Notes: a model not told the origin generated them from the sequence alone. 64,000 bases of DNA from Candidatus Latescibacterota bacterium (GCA_022823465.1 JAJEHX010000033.1:1-64000); one strand, 5' to 3'. Positions 8,546-18,312 are shown, numbered from the stretch's first letter. Numbers and translations: made by a program.

Positions 8546-8611
8546 TTTAAGTAGGATGGGAATGCGTTGAAACGGAGAGGAATCCGGATAGAACGACCGA
8601 GGAGGGACATC

Positions 8612-11209
8612 ATGAGAACGGACAAACTGACGCAGAAATCGATGGAGGCGATCCAGGTTTCCCAGGAGATGGCCCGCGGCCGTAACCATAACCGGCTGGA
8701 GCCCGCGCACCTGGCCCTGGCGCTGCTCGAACAAGAGGAAAGCCTGGCGGCCACCCTGCTGGAAAGGGCGGGATCGGATCCGGCCCGGGTCCGGGAAGGG
8801 TTGGAAGCCGCCCTGGACAAGCTGCCCAGGGTAACCGGCGACGGCGCTTCGATGTACGCCTCCGATGCCTTCCAGCGGGTACTGGACCGGGCACTGGGCG
8901 AGGCGCGGGGATTGAAAGACGAGTACATCAGCGTGGAGCACCTGCTCCTCGCACTGCTGGATGATGGCGGCGAGGTCCAGCGCGTAATGAAGGACGTGGG
9001 CGTACATCGCGACGGCATAATGAAAGCCATGAAAGAGGTCCGGGGGAGCCAGCGCGTCACGAGCCAGACGCCGGAATCCGGTTACCAGGCCCTGGAAAAG
9101 TTCAGCAGGGACCTGACCGACCTGGCCAGGGAGGGCGGCCTCGATCCGGTCATCGGGCGGGACGAGGAAATCCGGCGGGTGATCAAGGTGCTGTCCCGGC
9201 GGACCAAGAACAATCCTGTGCTCATCGGCGAACCCGGCGTGGGGAAGACGGCCATCGTCGAAGGGCTGGCTCAGAAGATCGTGGCCGAGGACGTGCCCGA
9301 ATCCCTCAAGGGACGCAAGGTGATCAGCCTGGACATGGGCGCCATGCTGGCCGGGGCCAAGTTCCGCGGCGAGTTCGAGGAGCGATTCAAGGCCGTGTTG
9401 AAAGAAGTGGAGGAGGCCGCGGGCGATATCGTCCTCTTCATCGACGAACTGCATACCATCGTCGGCGCGGGCGCCGCGGAAGGCGCCGTGGACGCGTCCA
9501 ATATGCTCAAGCCGGCGCTGGCGCGGGGGACCCTGCGCTGCGTGGGCGCCACGACCCTGGACGAATACCGCAAGCATATCGAGAAAGACGCCGCCCTGGA
9601 GAGGCGGTTCGCGCCCGTATACGTGGGCGAACCCTCTATCGAAGACACCGTGTCCATCCTGCGCGGACTCAAAGAGCGCTACGAGATCCACCACGGCATA
9701 CGCATCCGGGACGGCGCCCTGGTCACGGCGGCGACCCTGGCGGAGCGGTACATCAGCGACCGGTTCATGCCGGACAAGGCCATCGACCTGATCGATGAAG
9801 CGGCGGCGAACCTGCGCATGGAAATCGACAGCATGCCAGCCGAGCTGGACGACCTGGAAAAGCAGATCCGCCAGCTTGAGATCGAGCGCGAAGCCGTAAA
9901 GCGCGAGGAGGACGCGGCGGAACGCCTCAAGCCCGTGGAAAGCAGGCTGGCCGACCTGGAGGAGCAGCGAAACGTCCTGCGGGCGCACTGGCTCGCCGAG
10001 AAAGAACTGGTAAAGACGATCCAGGAAATCAAGGAACAGACCGAGCAGCTGAAGATCGAAGCCGAGCGGGCGCAGCGGACCGGCGACTACGAACGGGTGG
10101 CCCGCATCCAGTACGGCGAGCAGCTGGAACTCGACAGGCGACTCGAGGAGAAGAACCGAGCGCTGGCCGAACTTCAGCAGGAGCGCCGTATGCTCAAGGA
10201 AGAAGTGGACGAGGAGGACGTCGCCCAGGTCGTTTCGAAGTGGACGGGCATCCCGGTCAACCGCCTGGTCGAGGGCGAGGTCGAGAAGCTGGTTCAGATG
10301 GAATCCCGGTTGCACCGCCAGGTGGTGGGCCAGGATGAAGCCATCGTCGCCGTGTCCAACGCCGTCAGGAGGAACCGCGCCGGTCTGGGGGACGGCAACC
10401 GGCCCATCGGCTCCTTTCTCTTCCTCGGTCCCACGGGGGTGGGCAAGACCGAACTCGCCCGGGCCTTGGGAGAGTTTCTCTTCGATGACAAGGGCGCCAT
10501 GGTGCGCGTCGACATGTCCGAGTACATGGAACGGCATTCCGTCGCCCGGCTCGTCGGTGCCCCTCCGGGTTACGTGGGGTACGAAGAAGGCGGGCAGCTC
10601 ACGGAAGCCGTGCGGCGCAGGCCTTACCAGATCGTGTTGCTGGACGAGATCGAAAAGGCGCACCCCGACGTGTTCAACATCCTGCTGCAGGTACTCGACG
10701 ACGGCCGGCTCACCGACGGCCAGGGACGCACGGTGGATTTCCGGAATACCGTGATCATCATGACCTCCAACATCGGGACCGAGTACATCGGCGGCCTCGA
10801 CGCGTCCCGGGACGAACAGGTACGTTCGGACGTCATGAACGCGGTGCGGTCCCATTTTCGTCCCGAATTCGTCAATCGGCTCGAGGAAATCATTATATTC
10901 CATCCCCTCGACCGGGACCACATCCGGGAAATCGTTCGCATCCAACTGCGGGCACTGCAGGGACGACTTTCCGATCAGGCCGGCCTGACGCTGGACATGT
11001 CCCCCGAAGCCGAGGATCTGCTCGCCGAAGCGGGCTATGAGCCCCAGTACGGCGCGCGGCCCCTCAAGCGGGTGATCCGCAGGTTCGTCGAAAACCCGCT
11101 GTCCATGGCGCTGATCGAGGGCAGGTTCCGGGAAGGCGATGCGCTCCGCGTCATCCGCGAAGGCAACCGCCTGGACTTTGTCCGGCGGGATGCGACCGCG
11201 GCCGCATGA
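8612..11209 (+). CDS. clpB: ClpB/Hsp104 protein disaggregase
   Basis: An 865-residue AAA+ chaperone that pulls polypeptides out of aggregates together with DnaK. The domains are in canonical order. The Clp N-domain covers residues 1-145. The first AAA+ module has Walker A GEPGVGKT (K212) and Walker B DELHT. A coiled-coil middle domain spans about 400-525 (rich in E, K, R and L). The second module has Walker A GPTGVGKT (K612), pore loop GYVGYEEGG and Walker [12 protein letters not shown]2-small domain ends the protein. ATG 8612 follows GAGGAGGG. The upstream sigma-54 promoter is unusual for a heat-shock gene. Length is normal. Confidence 0.97.
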   Translation: MRTDKLTQKSMEAIQVSQEMARGRNHNRLEPAHLALALLEQEESLAATLLERAGSDPARVREGLEAALDKLPRVTGDGASMYASDAFQRVLDRALGEARGLKDEYISVEHLLLALLDDGGEVQRVMKDVGVHRDGIMKAMKEVRGSQRVTSQTPESGYQALEKFSRDLTDLAREGGLDPVIGRDEEIRRVIKVLSRRTKNNPVLIGEPGVGKTAIVEGLAQKIVAEDVPESLKGRKVISLDMGAMLAGAKFRGEFEERFKAVLKEVEEAAGDIVLFIDELHTIVGAGAAEGAVDASNMLKPALARGTLRCVGATTLDEYRKHIEKDAALERRFAPVYVGEPSIEDTVSILRGLKERYEIHHGIRIRDGALVTAATLAERYISDRFMPDKAIDLIDEAAANLRMEIDSMPAELDDLEKQIRQLEIEREAVKREEDAAERLKPVESRLADLEEQRNVLRAHWLAEKELVKTIQEIKEQTEQLKIEAERAQRTGDYERVARIQYGEQLELDRRLEEKNRALAELQQERRMLKEEVDEEDVAQVVSKWTGIPVNRLVEGEVEKLVQMESRLHRQVVGQDEAIVAVSNAVRRNRAGLGDGNRPIGSFLFLGPTGVGKTELARALGEFLFDDKGAMVRVDMSEYMERHSVARLVGAPPGYVGYEEGGQLTEAVRRRPYQIVLLDEIEKAHPDVFNILLQVLDDGRLTDGQGRTVDFRNTVIIMTSNIGTEYIGGLDASRDEQVRSDVMNAVRSHFRPEFVNRLEEIIIFHPLDRDHIREIVRIQLRALQGRLSDQAGLTLDMSPEAEDLLAEAGYEPQYGARPLKRVIRRFVENPLSMALIEGRFREGDALRVIREGNRLDFVRRDATAAA

Positions 11210-11324
11210 GGAGGGACGCGTAAAAACGGCCGCCTGCCGCCTGCTTTCTGGCTCCGCGTATCAAGACCGCCGCGGTTACAATTGAATTGACTGCGGATTC
11301 CGGAATGTCCATCTTGGACTGATC

Positions 11325-12428
11325 ATGAACAGACGATCTTTTCTGGAAAAATCCGCCGGAGTAACCGGCGCGGGGATCCTGGCCGGCCTGACCGGATGGA
11401 ACGAATCCGCTGTCGGCCAGACAGCAGACCCCTACGGCCCGTCCGGGTCCGTCACGGATGTTGCCGGGATCAAAGTCGGGCATTTCACCGACTCTCGGCG
11501 TCCGACGGGTTGCACGGTGATCCTTGCGGAAGAAGGTGCCGTGGGCGGCGTGGACGTGCGCGGCGGTGCGCCGGGCACGCGGGAAACCGATCTGCTCGAT
11601 CCCGTGAACATGGTCCAGCGGGTCCACGCCATCGTCCTGTCGGGCGGCAGCGCCTTCGGCCTGGACACGGCCACGGGCGTGATGCGCTATCTCGAAGAGA
11701 GATCCATCGGTTTCGACGTACGCATAGCCCGGGTGCCGATCGTTCCCGCCGCGATCCTCTTCGATCTCGGAATCGGAGGCAAACCGGAAATACGCCCAGA
11801 CGCGGATGCCGGCTACCAGGCCTGCCAGGCCGCGACTGACGGTCCCGTGCCCGAGGGCAGTATCGGCGCCGGCGCCGGCGCCACGGTCGGCAAGATGTCC
11901 GTCGGCGCGCGGGGTACGCGCACGGCCATGAAGGGCGGCATCGGCAACGCCTGCTTCACGACGCCCGACGGACTCAGAGTCGGCGCCATCGTCGCGGTGA
12001 ATGCCGTGGGCGACGTGTACGATCCGGATACGGGCCGCGTGCTCGCCGGCGCAAGGATGCCGGACGGATCCGGGTTCGTCCACGTGGCCAGGCGGATTCG
12101 CGAGTCCGGGTCGCTTCGGTTGGAGACGCCGCCGGGGAATACGACCATCGGCGTGATCGTAACCAATGCCGGACTGACCAAGACTCAGGCGAGCCGCGTC
12201 GCCCAGGTAGGGCACGACGGACTGGCACGCGCCATCAACCCGGCCCACCTGCAGGCGGATGGAGATACCCTCTTCACCATGGCCACCGGGACCTGGGAGG
12301 GTGACGTAAACCTGTCCCTGGTGTCCATCCTTGCGGCGGAAGCCGTTAGCCGGGCGATCATCCGAGCCGTCGTGACGGCCACAGGTCTGCCCGGGTATCC
12401 ATCCTATTCTGACCTGGACAGCGAATGA
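11325..12428 (+). CDS. P1 family (S58, DmpA-like) peptidase with signal sequence
   Basis: A 367-residue member of the DmpA/aminopeptidase fold, whose enzymes self-cleave to expose an N-terminal nucleophile and remove N-terminal residues. Conserved stretches visible are TDVAGIKVGHFTD, TGCTVIL, GGSAFGLDTATGVMRYLEE, ARVPIVPAAILFDL, the GN-TT-IG segment where the new N-terminus forms (TPPGNTTIGVIVTNA) and HDGLARAINPAH. The N-terminus (MNRRSFLEKSAGVTGAG) is a twin-arginine signal, so the enzyme is probably exported folded. It precedes a sodium:solute symporter by 137 bp, so the released product could be imported (inference). Confidence 0.88.
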   Translation: MNRRSFLEKSAGVTGAGILAGLTGWNESAVGQTADPYGPSGSVTDVAGIKVGHFTDSRRPTGCTVILAEEGAVGGVDVRGGAPGTRETDLLDPVNMVQRVHAIVLSGGSAFGLDTATGVMRYLEERSIGFDVRIARVPIVPAAILFDLGIGGKPEIRPDADAGYQACQAATDGPVPEGSIGAGAGATVGKMSVGARGTRTAMKGGIGNACFTTPDGLRVGAIVAVNAVGDVYDPDTGRVLAGARMPDGSGFVHVARRIRESGSLRLETPPGNTTIGVIVTNAGLTKTQASRVAQVGHDGLARAINPAHLQADGDTLFTMATGTWEGDVNLSLVSILAAEAVSRAIIRAVVTATGLPGYPSYSDLDSE

Positions 12429-12522
12429 CCCCCGGCGCGGAGGACCCTCTGAATGCTCCACGACTGGAATGGCCCCGTCCCCGTGCGGCCCGTCGCGTAT
12501 CCCAATCCGAGCCGGAACCCGC

Positions 12523-12552
12523 ACCCGTACCCGTACCCGTACCCGTACCCGT
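12523..12552 (+). repeat. (ACCCGT)5 hexanucleotide repeat 13 bp before a start codon
   Basis: Five perfect ACCCGT units run from 12523 to 12552. The symporter ATG is at 12566, so the repeat occupies about -43 to -14, overlapping the place where a ribosome-binding site is expected. No AGGAGG-like sequence lies between the repeat and the ATG. Confidence 0.95.
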
Positions 12553-12565
12553 ACTCTGAAGCGTT

Positions 12566-13960
12566 ATGTCTCCCTACGTAACCGCCCTCCTCGTCTATTC
12601 CATTTTCCTCATGGTGATCGGCTGGTGGACGTCGCGGTCGGTGCGTCGCGCCGAGGACTTCTTCGTAGCCGGCCGACGGCTGTCTCCCGCGCTGCTTTTC
12701 TCCACGCTGCTGGCCGCCAACCTTGGCGCGGGATCGACGGTCGGCGCCACGGGCATAGGATACACCCACGGTCTTTCCGCATGGTGGTGGGTGGGATCCG
12801 CGGGCATCGGCAGCCTGATCCTGGGCCTGACCGTGGGGCCTCGCATGTGGCGCGTGGCCAGGGACCACAACCTCTACACGGTCGGGGATTACCTGGAGCA
12901 CCGGTACAGCCGCAGTGTCCGGGGTCTCATCGCCGTACTGCTCTGGTTCGGTTCCCTGGCCATCCTGGCCGGCCAGTTCATCCCCCTGGCCTGGATCCTC
13001 AATCTGGTCCTGGGTATCCCGAAGTACGTCGCCTGCCTGGCCGGCGGCGCCGTGGTGGTCGTATATTTCACCTTCGGGGGCCTGACGTCTACCGCCCGGG
13101 TCAATATGGTCCAGCTGGTGGTGAAACTGTCCGGATTCGTACTGGCTTTTATTATGATCGTCTCAGGGGGAAATCTCCTGGCCGGGGAAGGGGTGGCGAA
13201 GGCGGGTTTCACGAACTGGTTCGGAGATGATCCATCGCGGATCTGGGCCTACTTCATCGTCCTCGTTCCCGCATTCATCGTTTCACCTGGCCTGTTGCAG
13301 AAGATCTATGGCGCACGGGACGCACAGACGGTCAGACGAGGAGTCAGCGTGAACGCGGTCGCCCTCATGCTGTTCGCCTTCATTCCCGCGCTCCTTGGCA
13401 TGGCGGCCTACCAAGCCTTCCCTTCCCTGCCGTCACAGGACCTGGCGCTGCCCCGCCTACTCATGGATGCCCTTCCCTTCTGGATCGGCGGACTGACATT
13501 GGCGGCCGTGTTCTCCGCGGAGATCAGTTCGGCGGACGCCGTGCTTTTCATGCTGACGACGTCACTGAGCCGGGACCTGTACCAGACCTACATCGAACCC
13601 GGCGCCTCCGAGCATCGGATGCTGACCGTCAGCCGGATCACGGCCGTCGTCGCGGGACTCGCCGGCGTGATGCTGGCTGTCGTGCTGCCGGACGTCATCA
13701 CGGCCCTGACCATTTTCTACAGCATACTATCCGTGGCCCTGTTCGTACCCCTGATCGCGGGACTCTATTCTGCGAGGCCGAATGCGAACGGTGCGCTGGC
13801 AACGATCGTCGGTTCCGTACTCGTAATGATTCTCGTACACCTGTCCACCGACGGCAGCGGGATCGGAAGCGTATCTCCGGCGACCTGGGGCATTGGAACG
13901 GCCGTGGTCATCATGGCGCTGCACATGGTGTCCCGGCGCGGAGCGGTACCTGCCGGATGA
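12566..13960 (+). CDS. sodium:solute symporter (SSS family)
   Basis: A 464-residue permease with about 13 hydrophobic segments. The SSS signatures are an early SVRRAEDFFVAGRRLSP loop, GAGSTVGATGIGYTHG in TM2-3, YTVGDYLEHRYSR and the central FGGLTSTARVNMVQ region. It imports a sugar, amino acid, vitamin or organic acid with sodium. The start ATG 12566 is preceded by a hexanucleotide repeat instead of a recognisable Shine-Dalgarno. The downstream aldolase (DapA-like) and Ldh2-type dehydrogenase suggest a carboxylated sugar substrate; this is context-based. Confidence 0.9.
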   Translation: MSPYVTALLVYSIFLMVIGWWTSRSVRRAEDFFVAGRRLSPALLFSTLLAANLGAGSTVGATGIGYTHGLSAWWWVGSAGIGSLILGLTVGPRMWRVARDHNLYTVGDYLEHRYSRSVRGLIAVLLWFGSLAILAGQFIPLAWILNLVLGIPKYVACLAGGAVVVVYFTFGGLTSTARVNMVQLVVKLSGFVLAFIMIVSGGNLLAGEGVAKAGFTNWFGDDPSRIWAYFIVLVPAFIVSPGLLQKIYGARDAQTVRRGVSVNAVALMLFAFIPALLGMAAYQAFPSLPSQDLALPRLLMDALPFWIGGLTLAAVFSAEISSADAVLFMLTTSLSRDLYQTYIEPGASEHRMLTVSRITAVVAGLAGVMLAVVLPDVITALTIFYSILSVALFVPLIAGLYSARPNANGALATIVGSVLVMILVHLSTDGSGIGSVSPATWGIGTAVVIMALHMVSRRGAVPAG

Positions 13961-14038
13961 CGCGAAACCGGAAGGCTGACGCAACAGGTGTCCTTAATCG
14001 AATCAGATATGACTCGACCAGGCAGCAAACAATGACGC

Positions 14039-14164
14039 GAATCGCAGCCAGAGCGAATCGCAGCCAGAGTGAACGCAGCCAGAGTGAATCGCGGCCAGAG
14101 TGAAACGCGGCCAGAGTGAAACGCAGCCAGTGTGTAACGTAGCCAAAGTGAACGCAACCAATCG
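14039..14164 (+). repeat. 15-16 bp degenerate tandem repeat, eight units
   Basis: Eight head-to-tail units of the form GAA(T/A)CGC(A/G)GCCAGAGT start at 14039, 14055, 14071, 14086, 14102, 14118, 14134 and 14150. The first six are near-identical and the last two diverge. The array ends directly at the AAGGAGG ribosome site (from 14165) of the DapA-like gene. Confidence 0.95.
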
Positions 14165-14176
14165 AAGGAGGAAGAC

Positions 14177-15067
14177 ATGCTGAACGACCTGCGGGGCGTA
14201 ATCCCCCCGGCGACCACGCCATTCTCCCGGGACGGCGACGTGGATCTCGGGGCCATGAAGGAACAGGTCAACTGGCTGATCGACCAGGGTGCGCACGGCA
14301 TCGCGGTGGGTGGCAGCACAGGGGAGGGCCATACGATCGACGTCGATGAGTTCCGGGGTCTCGTTGACACGACCCTGGACGCGGCGGCGGGACGCGTGCC
14401 GGTTATCGCCGGCATCATCGTAGACAGCACCCGCGACGCGATACGAAGGGGCAAGGCCATCGCCGACCTCGACGTGGCGGCGCTGCAGGTGACCCCGGTC
14501 CACTACCTCTTTCGCCCGGACGATGATGCCATGCAGGAGCATTTCAGGGTGATGGGCGAGGAAGTGGAACATCCCATCATCATCTACAACGTGGTGCCCT
14601 GGAGCTACCTCTCACCGGAACTGCTGTGCCGGATCATGGACGAAGTGCCCGGTGTCGTCGGGGTGAAGCAGAGCGCCGAAGACCTGAAACTGTTCGCCGA
14701 CCTGATGCTCATGGCCGACCCGGAACACCTGCTGTTCTGCGCCGTGGACGCCCTGATGTACCCGGCTTACACCCTGGGCGCCCGAGGATCGATCGCGGCT
14801 ATCCTGACGGCGGCGCCCCGGGCGTCGGTGGATGTGTGGGACGCGGTACAGGCCGGAGATCACGCGCGGGCGCTCGATTTGCACCGAAAGCTGCTGAGAC
14901 TCTGGAATGCCCTGTGGGGGACGAACCTACCGGCCTGCACCAAGTATGCCCAGACGCTGCAGGGCTGTCCCGGCCGATTCCCCCGCGCTCCCATGCAGGA
15001 GGCGTCCGACGAACAGAAGCGCAACATCGAGGAAGGCCTGGCGCTTCTGGGTGCGCTGGACGGATAG
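14177..15067 (+). CDS. DapA/N-acetylneuraminate lyase-family aldolase
   Basis: A 296-residue TIM-barrel class I aldolase. The substrate-binding loop is GGSTGEG. The helper tyrosine lies in IIIYNVVPWS and the Schiff-base lysine in VVGVKQSAED. Family members condense or cleave pyruvate with an aldehyde (dihydrodipicolinate synthase, KDG or sialic-acid aldolases). AAGGAGGA precedes the ATG by 5-6 nt. Its linkage to a symporter and an Ldh2-type dehydrogenase, and the lack of other lysine genes, favours a catabolic sugar-acid aldolase over lysine biosynthesis (inference). Confidence 0.9.
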   Translation: MLNDLRGVIPPATTPFSRDGDVDLGAMKEQVNWLIDQGAHGIAVGGSTGEGHTIDVDEFRGLVDTTLDAAAGRVPVIAGIIVDSTRDAIRRGKAIADLDVAALQVTPVHYLFRPDDDAMQEHFRVMGEEVEHPIIIYNVVPWSYLSPELLCRIMDEVPGVVGVKQSAEDLKLFADLMLMADPEHLLFCAVDALMYPAYTLGARGSIAAILTAAPRASVDVWDAVQAGDHARALDLHRKLLRLWNALWGTNLPACTKYAQTLQGCPGRFPRAPMQEASDEQKRNIEEGLALLGALDG

Positions 15068-15084
15068 TGGAGGAAGTATCGCGT

Positions 15085-16167
15085 ATGTCTGAACCGGAAC
15101 CTCGTCCCATCCGCATGGAACCGGACCGCGTGGCGCGGATGATGGACCGCATCTTCGAACGCCTGGGCCTGGAAGGTGACGAGAGACAGGTGGTCGTCGA
15201 GCGGCTCATGGAAGCCTCCCTGTCAGGGTATCACTCCCACGGCGTGATGCGGATAACCATGTATACGGAGGGTATTCGCGCGGGCAACATGATCCCGGGC
15301 GCGCCCCTGGACGTCCTCAGTGAAACGGTGTCCGCCGTGCATCTGGACGCCAACAAGGGCATGGGCCCCTGGACGGCCACTGAGGCCATGAAGCACGCGA
15401 TCGGCAAGGCCGAGGAAACGGGCATCGGCTGCGCGAGCGTCGTGAACGCCAATGATATTGCCCGGCTGGGCGGCTACGTGGAGCAGCCGGCGAAAGACGG
15501 TTTTATCGCCCTGCTCATGACCAACGATGCCGGGGGCAATCCCTGCGTGGCGCCCTGGGGCGCGACCTCGTCCCTGATGAGCACCAATCCCATGGCCGTC
15601 GGTCTTCCCCGGGAAAGTGGCGACCCGATCCTTATCGACATTTCCACGGGAGTTTCTTCCGAAGGACGGGTCAAGATGCTGCGCAACAAGGGCCAGGCGG
15701 TACCCGATGGGTGGCTGGTCGACAGCAACGGACAGACCACGACCGATCCCGAGGCCTATTTTTCCACGCCCAGGCAGGCGGCGCTCCTTCCGCTGGGCAG
15801 CCTGATCGCGGGACACAAGGGCTTTGCGCTGAGCATATTGGTCGACGTGTTGACGGGCGGCCTGAGCGGCGCGGGCTGCAGCGGACGGTCCCAGGAGGAT
15901 CTCGACCAGAATGCCTTGTTCATCCTCGTCATCGACCCCGACAAGTTCGCTTCGAAGACGGCCCTGTCCGCCGAAGTGGACCGGCTCGCGGAAAGCATCA
16001 AGGGCGCGCGCAAGGCGCCTGGCGTCGATGAAATCCGGGTACCCGGCGATGGCGCCCGAAGCGAGCGGCAGCGTCAACAAGAACAGGGTATTGAAATCGA
16101 TCCGCCCGTCTGGTCCGCCATACAGGAAATCATGGCCGAACTGGGTATCGATCAGCACAGTGTGTGA
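15085..16167 (+). CDS. Ldh2/malate-ureidoglycolate dehydrogenase family NAD(P) oxidoreductase
   Basis: A 360-residue member of the non-Rossmann lactate/malate dehydrogenase family (LdhA_2/YlbC/AllD). Signatures are the catalytic-histidine region SGYHSHGVMRI, the nucleotide-binding stretch TNDAGGNPCVAPWGA, STNPMAVGLP and the GHKGFALSILVDVLTGGLSGAG loop. These enzymes reduce 2-oxo acids. ATG 15085 lies 17 bp after the aldolase stop with TGGAGGAAG between, so the two are co-transcribed. A 2-oxo acid from the aldolase could be its substrate. Confidence 0.9.
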   Translation: MSEPEPRPIRMEPDRVARMMDRIFERLGLEGDERQVVVERLMEASLSGYHSHGVMRITMYTEGIRAGNMIPGAPLDVLSETVSAVHLDANKGMGPWTATEAMKHAIGKAEETGIGCASVVNANDIARLGGYVEQPAKDGFIALLMTNDAGGNPCVAPWGATSSLMSTNPMAVGLPRESGDPILIDISTGVSSEGRVKMLRNKGQAVPDGWLVDSNGQTTTDPEAYFSTPRQAALLPLGSLIAGHKGFALSILVDVLTGGLSGAGCSGRSQEDLDQNALFILVIDPDKFASKTALSAEVDRLAESIKGARKAPGVDEIRVPGDGARSERQRQQEQGIEIDPPVWSAIQEIMAELGIDQHSV

Positions 16168-16250
16168 CTGGGGACGACGTGTAGCCCGGCGCCAACCGTG
16201 GTGCGGCGCCAGAACACACCATGATGCCCTCGCCTTGCGGTTCCGGATCT

Positions 16251-18176
16251 TTAGTAGCCGCTATTCCCGATCCTGACGCCGATATAACCCGTTATGCCCA
16301 CTGTTCCATATCCCAAAATCTCCTCATACTCCGCATCGAAGAGATTGTCGATCCGTCCGAAGAGTTGAATGTTCGGTGTGATCTTCCAGTTGGCGGCGAC
16401 ATTCACGATGCCGTAGCCGGCCAGGTTTACCGCCGTGGCCGGCCAGGTAGAGAAGTCGTTGTCACGGCGTTCTCCTGAGAAGCGGTAACTCAGGTTCAGG
16501 CCGATGCCCGGTCTCACCTGCTGGTCCAGGACGACTCCGCCACTGTGCCGGGGCCGTCTCAACAACTGTTCGTCCTTTTCGTGGTCTTTTGAATCGGTAA
16601 AAGTATAGTAGGCCCGCAGGGACGTTCCCTCGTTTCCCGCATATCGCCCGGTCAACTCTATCCCCCTGCTTGTCGCCTTGAAGACGTTCTGGTAACTGGA
16701 CGTTTCGCTGTCCCACCCGACCATGTTGTCGTAGGTATTGTCGAACCAGGTCACGCCGGCCATAAGCCGCTGGTCGGCCAGGTACTGCTCGATCCCTGCT
16801 TCCCAGCTCCTGCTGGTCCCGGCCTGCAGGGTGGAATCACCGAAGGAAGAATAGAGCTGAAACAGCGACGGGGCCTTGTATCCCGTGCCGTAGGCGCCCT
16901 TGATCCTGGTTCCCGATTCCTCGAAATACGCGTTAGGCGCGATACTGTAGGTGAGTTTGGAGCCGTACCGGCTGTGATGATCCGCTCGAACGCCCAGGGC
17001 CGCGAACAACGCGTTGCCGTACTGCAGCATCTCCTGCAGGTAAACGCCGGTCATCCTGGCTGTCCGCCGGTCGAATCTGCCGGGATACTGGCCTTTTGTT
17101 TCGGATTCTCCCTGTTCCGACTCGGACTCGGCGCCGAACACCAGGGTATTGCCTTCGGACAGTAACAGGGTATTTTGCCAGTCCACTTTATGCAAACGGG
17201 CGTCGTAGGTGGAGTTGGAAGCCATTTCCTGTTTTTCGTCCACCGGGTTGTCGTCTTCTCTGCTGTGATCGACCAGGCTGTACCCCAGGGTCTGTTTCCA
17301 TCGCTGAGACCACAACGCCAGAGTGGCCGAGGGTCTTATGAAAAGCTGCCTGGAAGAGCTTACCCGGTTGGGATCGTCGCCACCGGACCCGACGCCGTTA
17401 TCGATATCGGCGCGGCCATCCGAATAACGCCACGTGAGATCGACCGAAGCATGCTCAGCCGGGGTCATCCCGAAACGACCACCCAGGGTCGTATTTCGAT
17501 AGCCGTCTTCTTCCATGTTGCCCAGGGCGTTCGCTGAAATGCCCCGCGTGTTCAGAAAGGAGCCGTCAATCGCATACTGGTAACCTACCGACCCGCCGCT
17601 CAACCCCGCCCGGCTGCGAAACGTTCCGAGTCCTCCGCCTTCAATGGATGCGCCGATCTTCGGCCTTCCTTCCCCGCGCTTCGTGATGATGTTCACGACG
17701 CCGGCGATGGCGTCCGATCCGTAGAGCGTGCTCTGGGACCCGTACAGCACCTCGATCCGCTCGACCTGGTCGACGGACAGATGCGCCGGGCTGTATCCCC
17801 TTCCGGGGGACATGGGATCGTTGATTTCGACCCCGTCGATCATGAACAGGGTATAGGCCGATTCGGCGCCGCGAAGGAAGACAGACGCGTTTTTGCCCGG
17901 CCCGCCGCTCTGGGCAATGCTCAGACCGCCCACGTCGCGCAATAAGCCGGTGACCGTGCTCCTGGTGCTGCGTTCGATATCTTCGGCGGGGATCACGGTG
18001 ATCGTACTGGAAATCTGATTAAGGGGTGTTTCGGTTCTCGAAGCGGTTACGACGATGGTATCGAAAATATACCTGGGTTCCTGATCTGCTGTATCTTGCT
18101 CGGTCTGAGCGAATCCCGGAGTGGCAGAAAGTAGACACAAACCTAAAATGGACGCTAATGCACTTCGCATTGTCAT
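16251..18176 (-). CDS. btuB: BtuB-like TonB-dependent outer-membrane receptor
   Basis: A 641-residue gated barrel. A signal peptide (about 1-23, ending PGFAQ) is followed by a TonB-box-like DTIVVTAS, the plug domain (VFLRGAESAYTLFMIDGVEINDP, LYGSQSTLYGSDAIAGVVNIITKRGEG) and about 22 beta strands. The protein ends in an aromatic residue. It takes up a scarce ligand using TonB energy. A cobalamin riboswitch and terminator in the long leader strongly suggest that vitamin B12 or a corrinoid is the ligand. AAGGAG (18185-18190) precedes the ATG. It converges with the Ldh2-type gene; the 83 bp between stops includes GGCGCC inverted repeats but no T-run. Confidence 0.93.
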   Translation of the reverse strand: MTMRSALASILGLCLLSATPGFAQTEQDTADQEPRYIFDTIVVTASRTETPLNQISSTITVIPAEDIERSTRSTVTGLLRDVGGLSIAQSGGPGKNASVFLRGAESAYTLFMIDGVEINDPMSPGRGYSPAHLSVDQVERIEVLYGSQSTLYGSDAIAGVVNIITKRGEGRPKIGASIEGGGLGTFRSRAGLSGGSVGYQYAIDGSFLNTRGISANALGNMEEDGYRNTTLGGRFGMTPAEHASVDLTWRYSDGRADIDNGVGSGGDDPNRVSSSRQLFIRPSATLALWSQRWKQTLGYSLVDHSREDDNPVDEKQEMASNSTYDARLHKVDWQNTLLLSEGNTLVFGAESESEQGESETKGQYPGRFDRRTARMTGVYLQEMLQYGNALFAALGVRADHHSRYGSKLTYSIAPNAYFEESGTRIKGAYGTGYKAPSLFQLYSSFGDSTLQAGTSRSWEAGIEQYLADQRLMAGVTWFDNTYDNMVGWDSETSSYQNVFKATSRGIELTGRYAGNEGTSLRAYYTFTDSKDHEKDEQLLRRPRHSGGVVLDQQVRPGIGLNLSYRFSGERRDNDFSTWPATAVNLAGYGIVNVAANWKITPNIQLFGRIDNLFDAEYEEILGYGTVGITGYIGVRIGNSGY

Positions 18177-18227
18177 TGTTCAGGCTCCTTGTCCTGGCTA
18201 ACGGCTTGGACTTAAAAACCATTATGG

Positions 18228-18262
18228 GTCACAGATGCATCGGGGTCGCAGATGCATCGGGA
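18228..18262 (-). repeat. short repeat between terminator and receptor start
   Basis: The 13-base word CAGATGCATCGGG (plus-strand reading) occurs twice within about 30 bp, with a degenerate third copy (TTGGACGCATTGGG) following. The repeats lie in the leader of the receptor mRNA, downstream of the terminator hairpin. Confidence 0.7.
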
Positions 18263-18312
18263 TCTTGGACGCATTGGGAGGGGTCTTCTGGTTTTATCAG
18301 TTTGATCTCCTT

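Larger units (their letters stand above)
8215..8611 (+). other. 397 bp regulatory spacer ahead of clpB
   Basis: No credible gene lies here. From left to right it holds a nine-base copy of the preceding gene's end, a pair of TGCCAA-N-TTGGCA dyads (8351-8386), a stretch of degenerate roughly 20 bp repeats of the type CCCGGAACCGCGGAGAA (about 8440-8520), a sigma-54 promoter (8530-8545) and a strong Shine-Dalgarno (GAGGAGGG, 8599-8606). Confidence 0.75.

Noticed and set aside
8498-10945. 815-residue open frame on the minus strand
   Set aside because: It is antisense to clpB, a canonical full-length gene. Such shadows are common in high-GC coding DNA.
14039-14164. possible CRISPR array
   Set aside because: Units are contiguous with no unique spacers, only 15-16 bp long, and no cas gene is nearby.
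16168-16250. terminator between the Ldh2-type gene and the receptor
   Set aside because: GGCGCC inverted repeats are present but without a T-tract on either strand.
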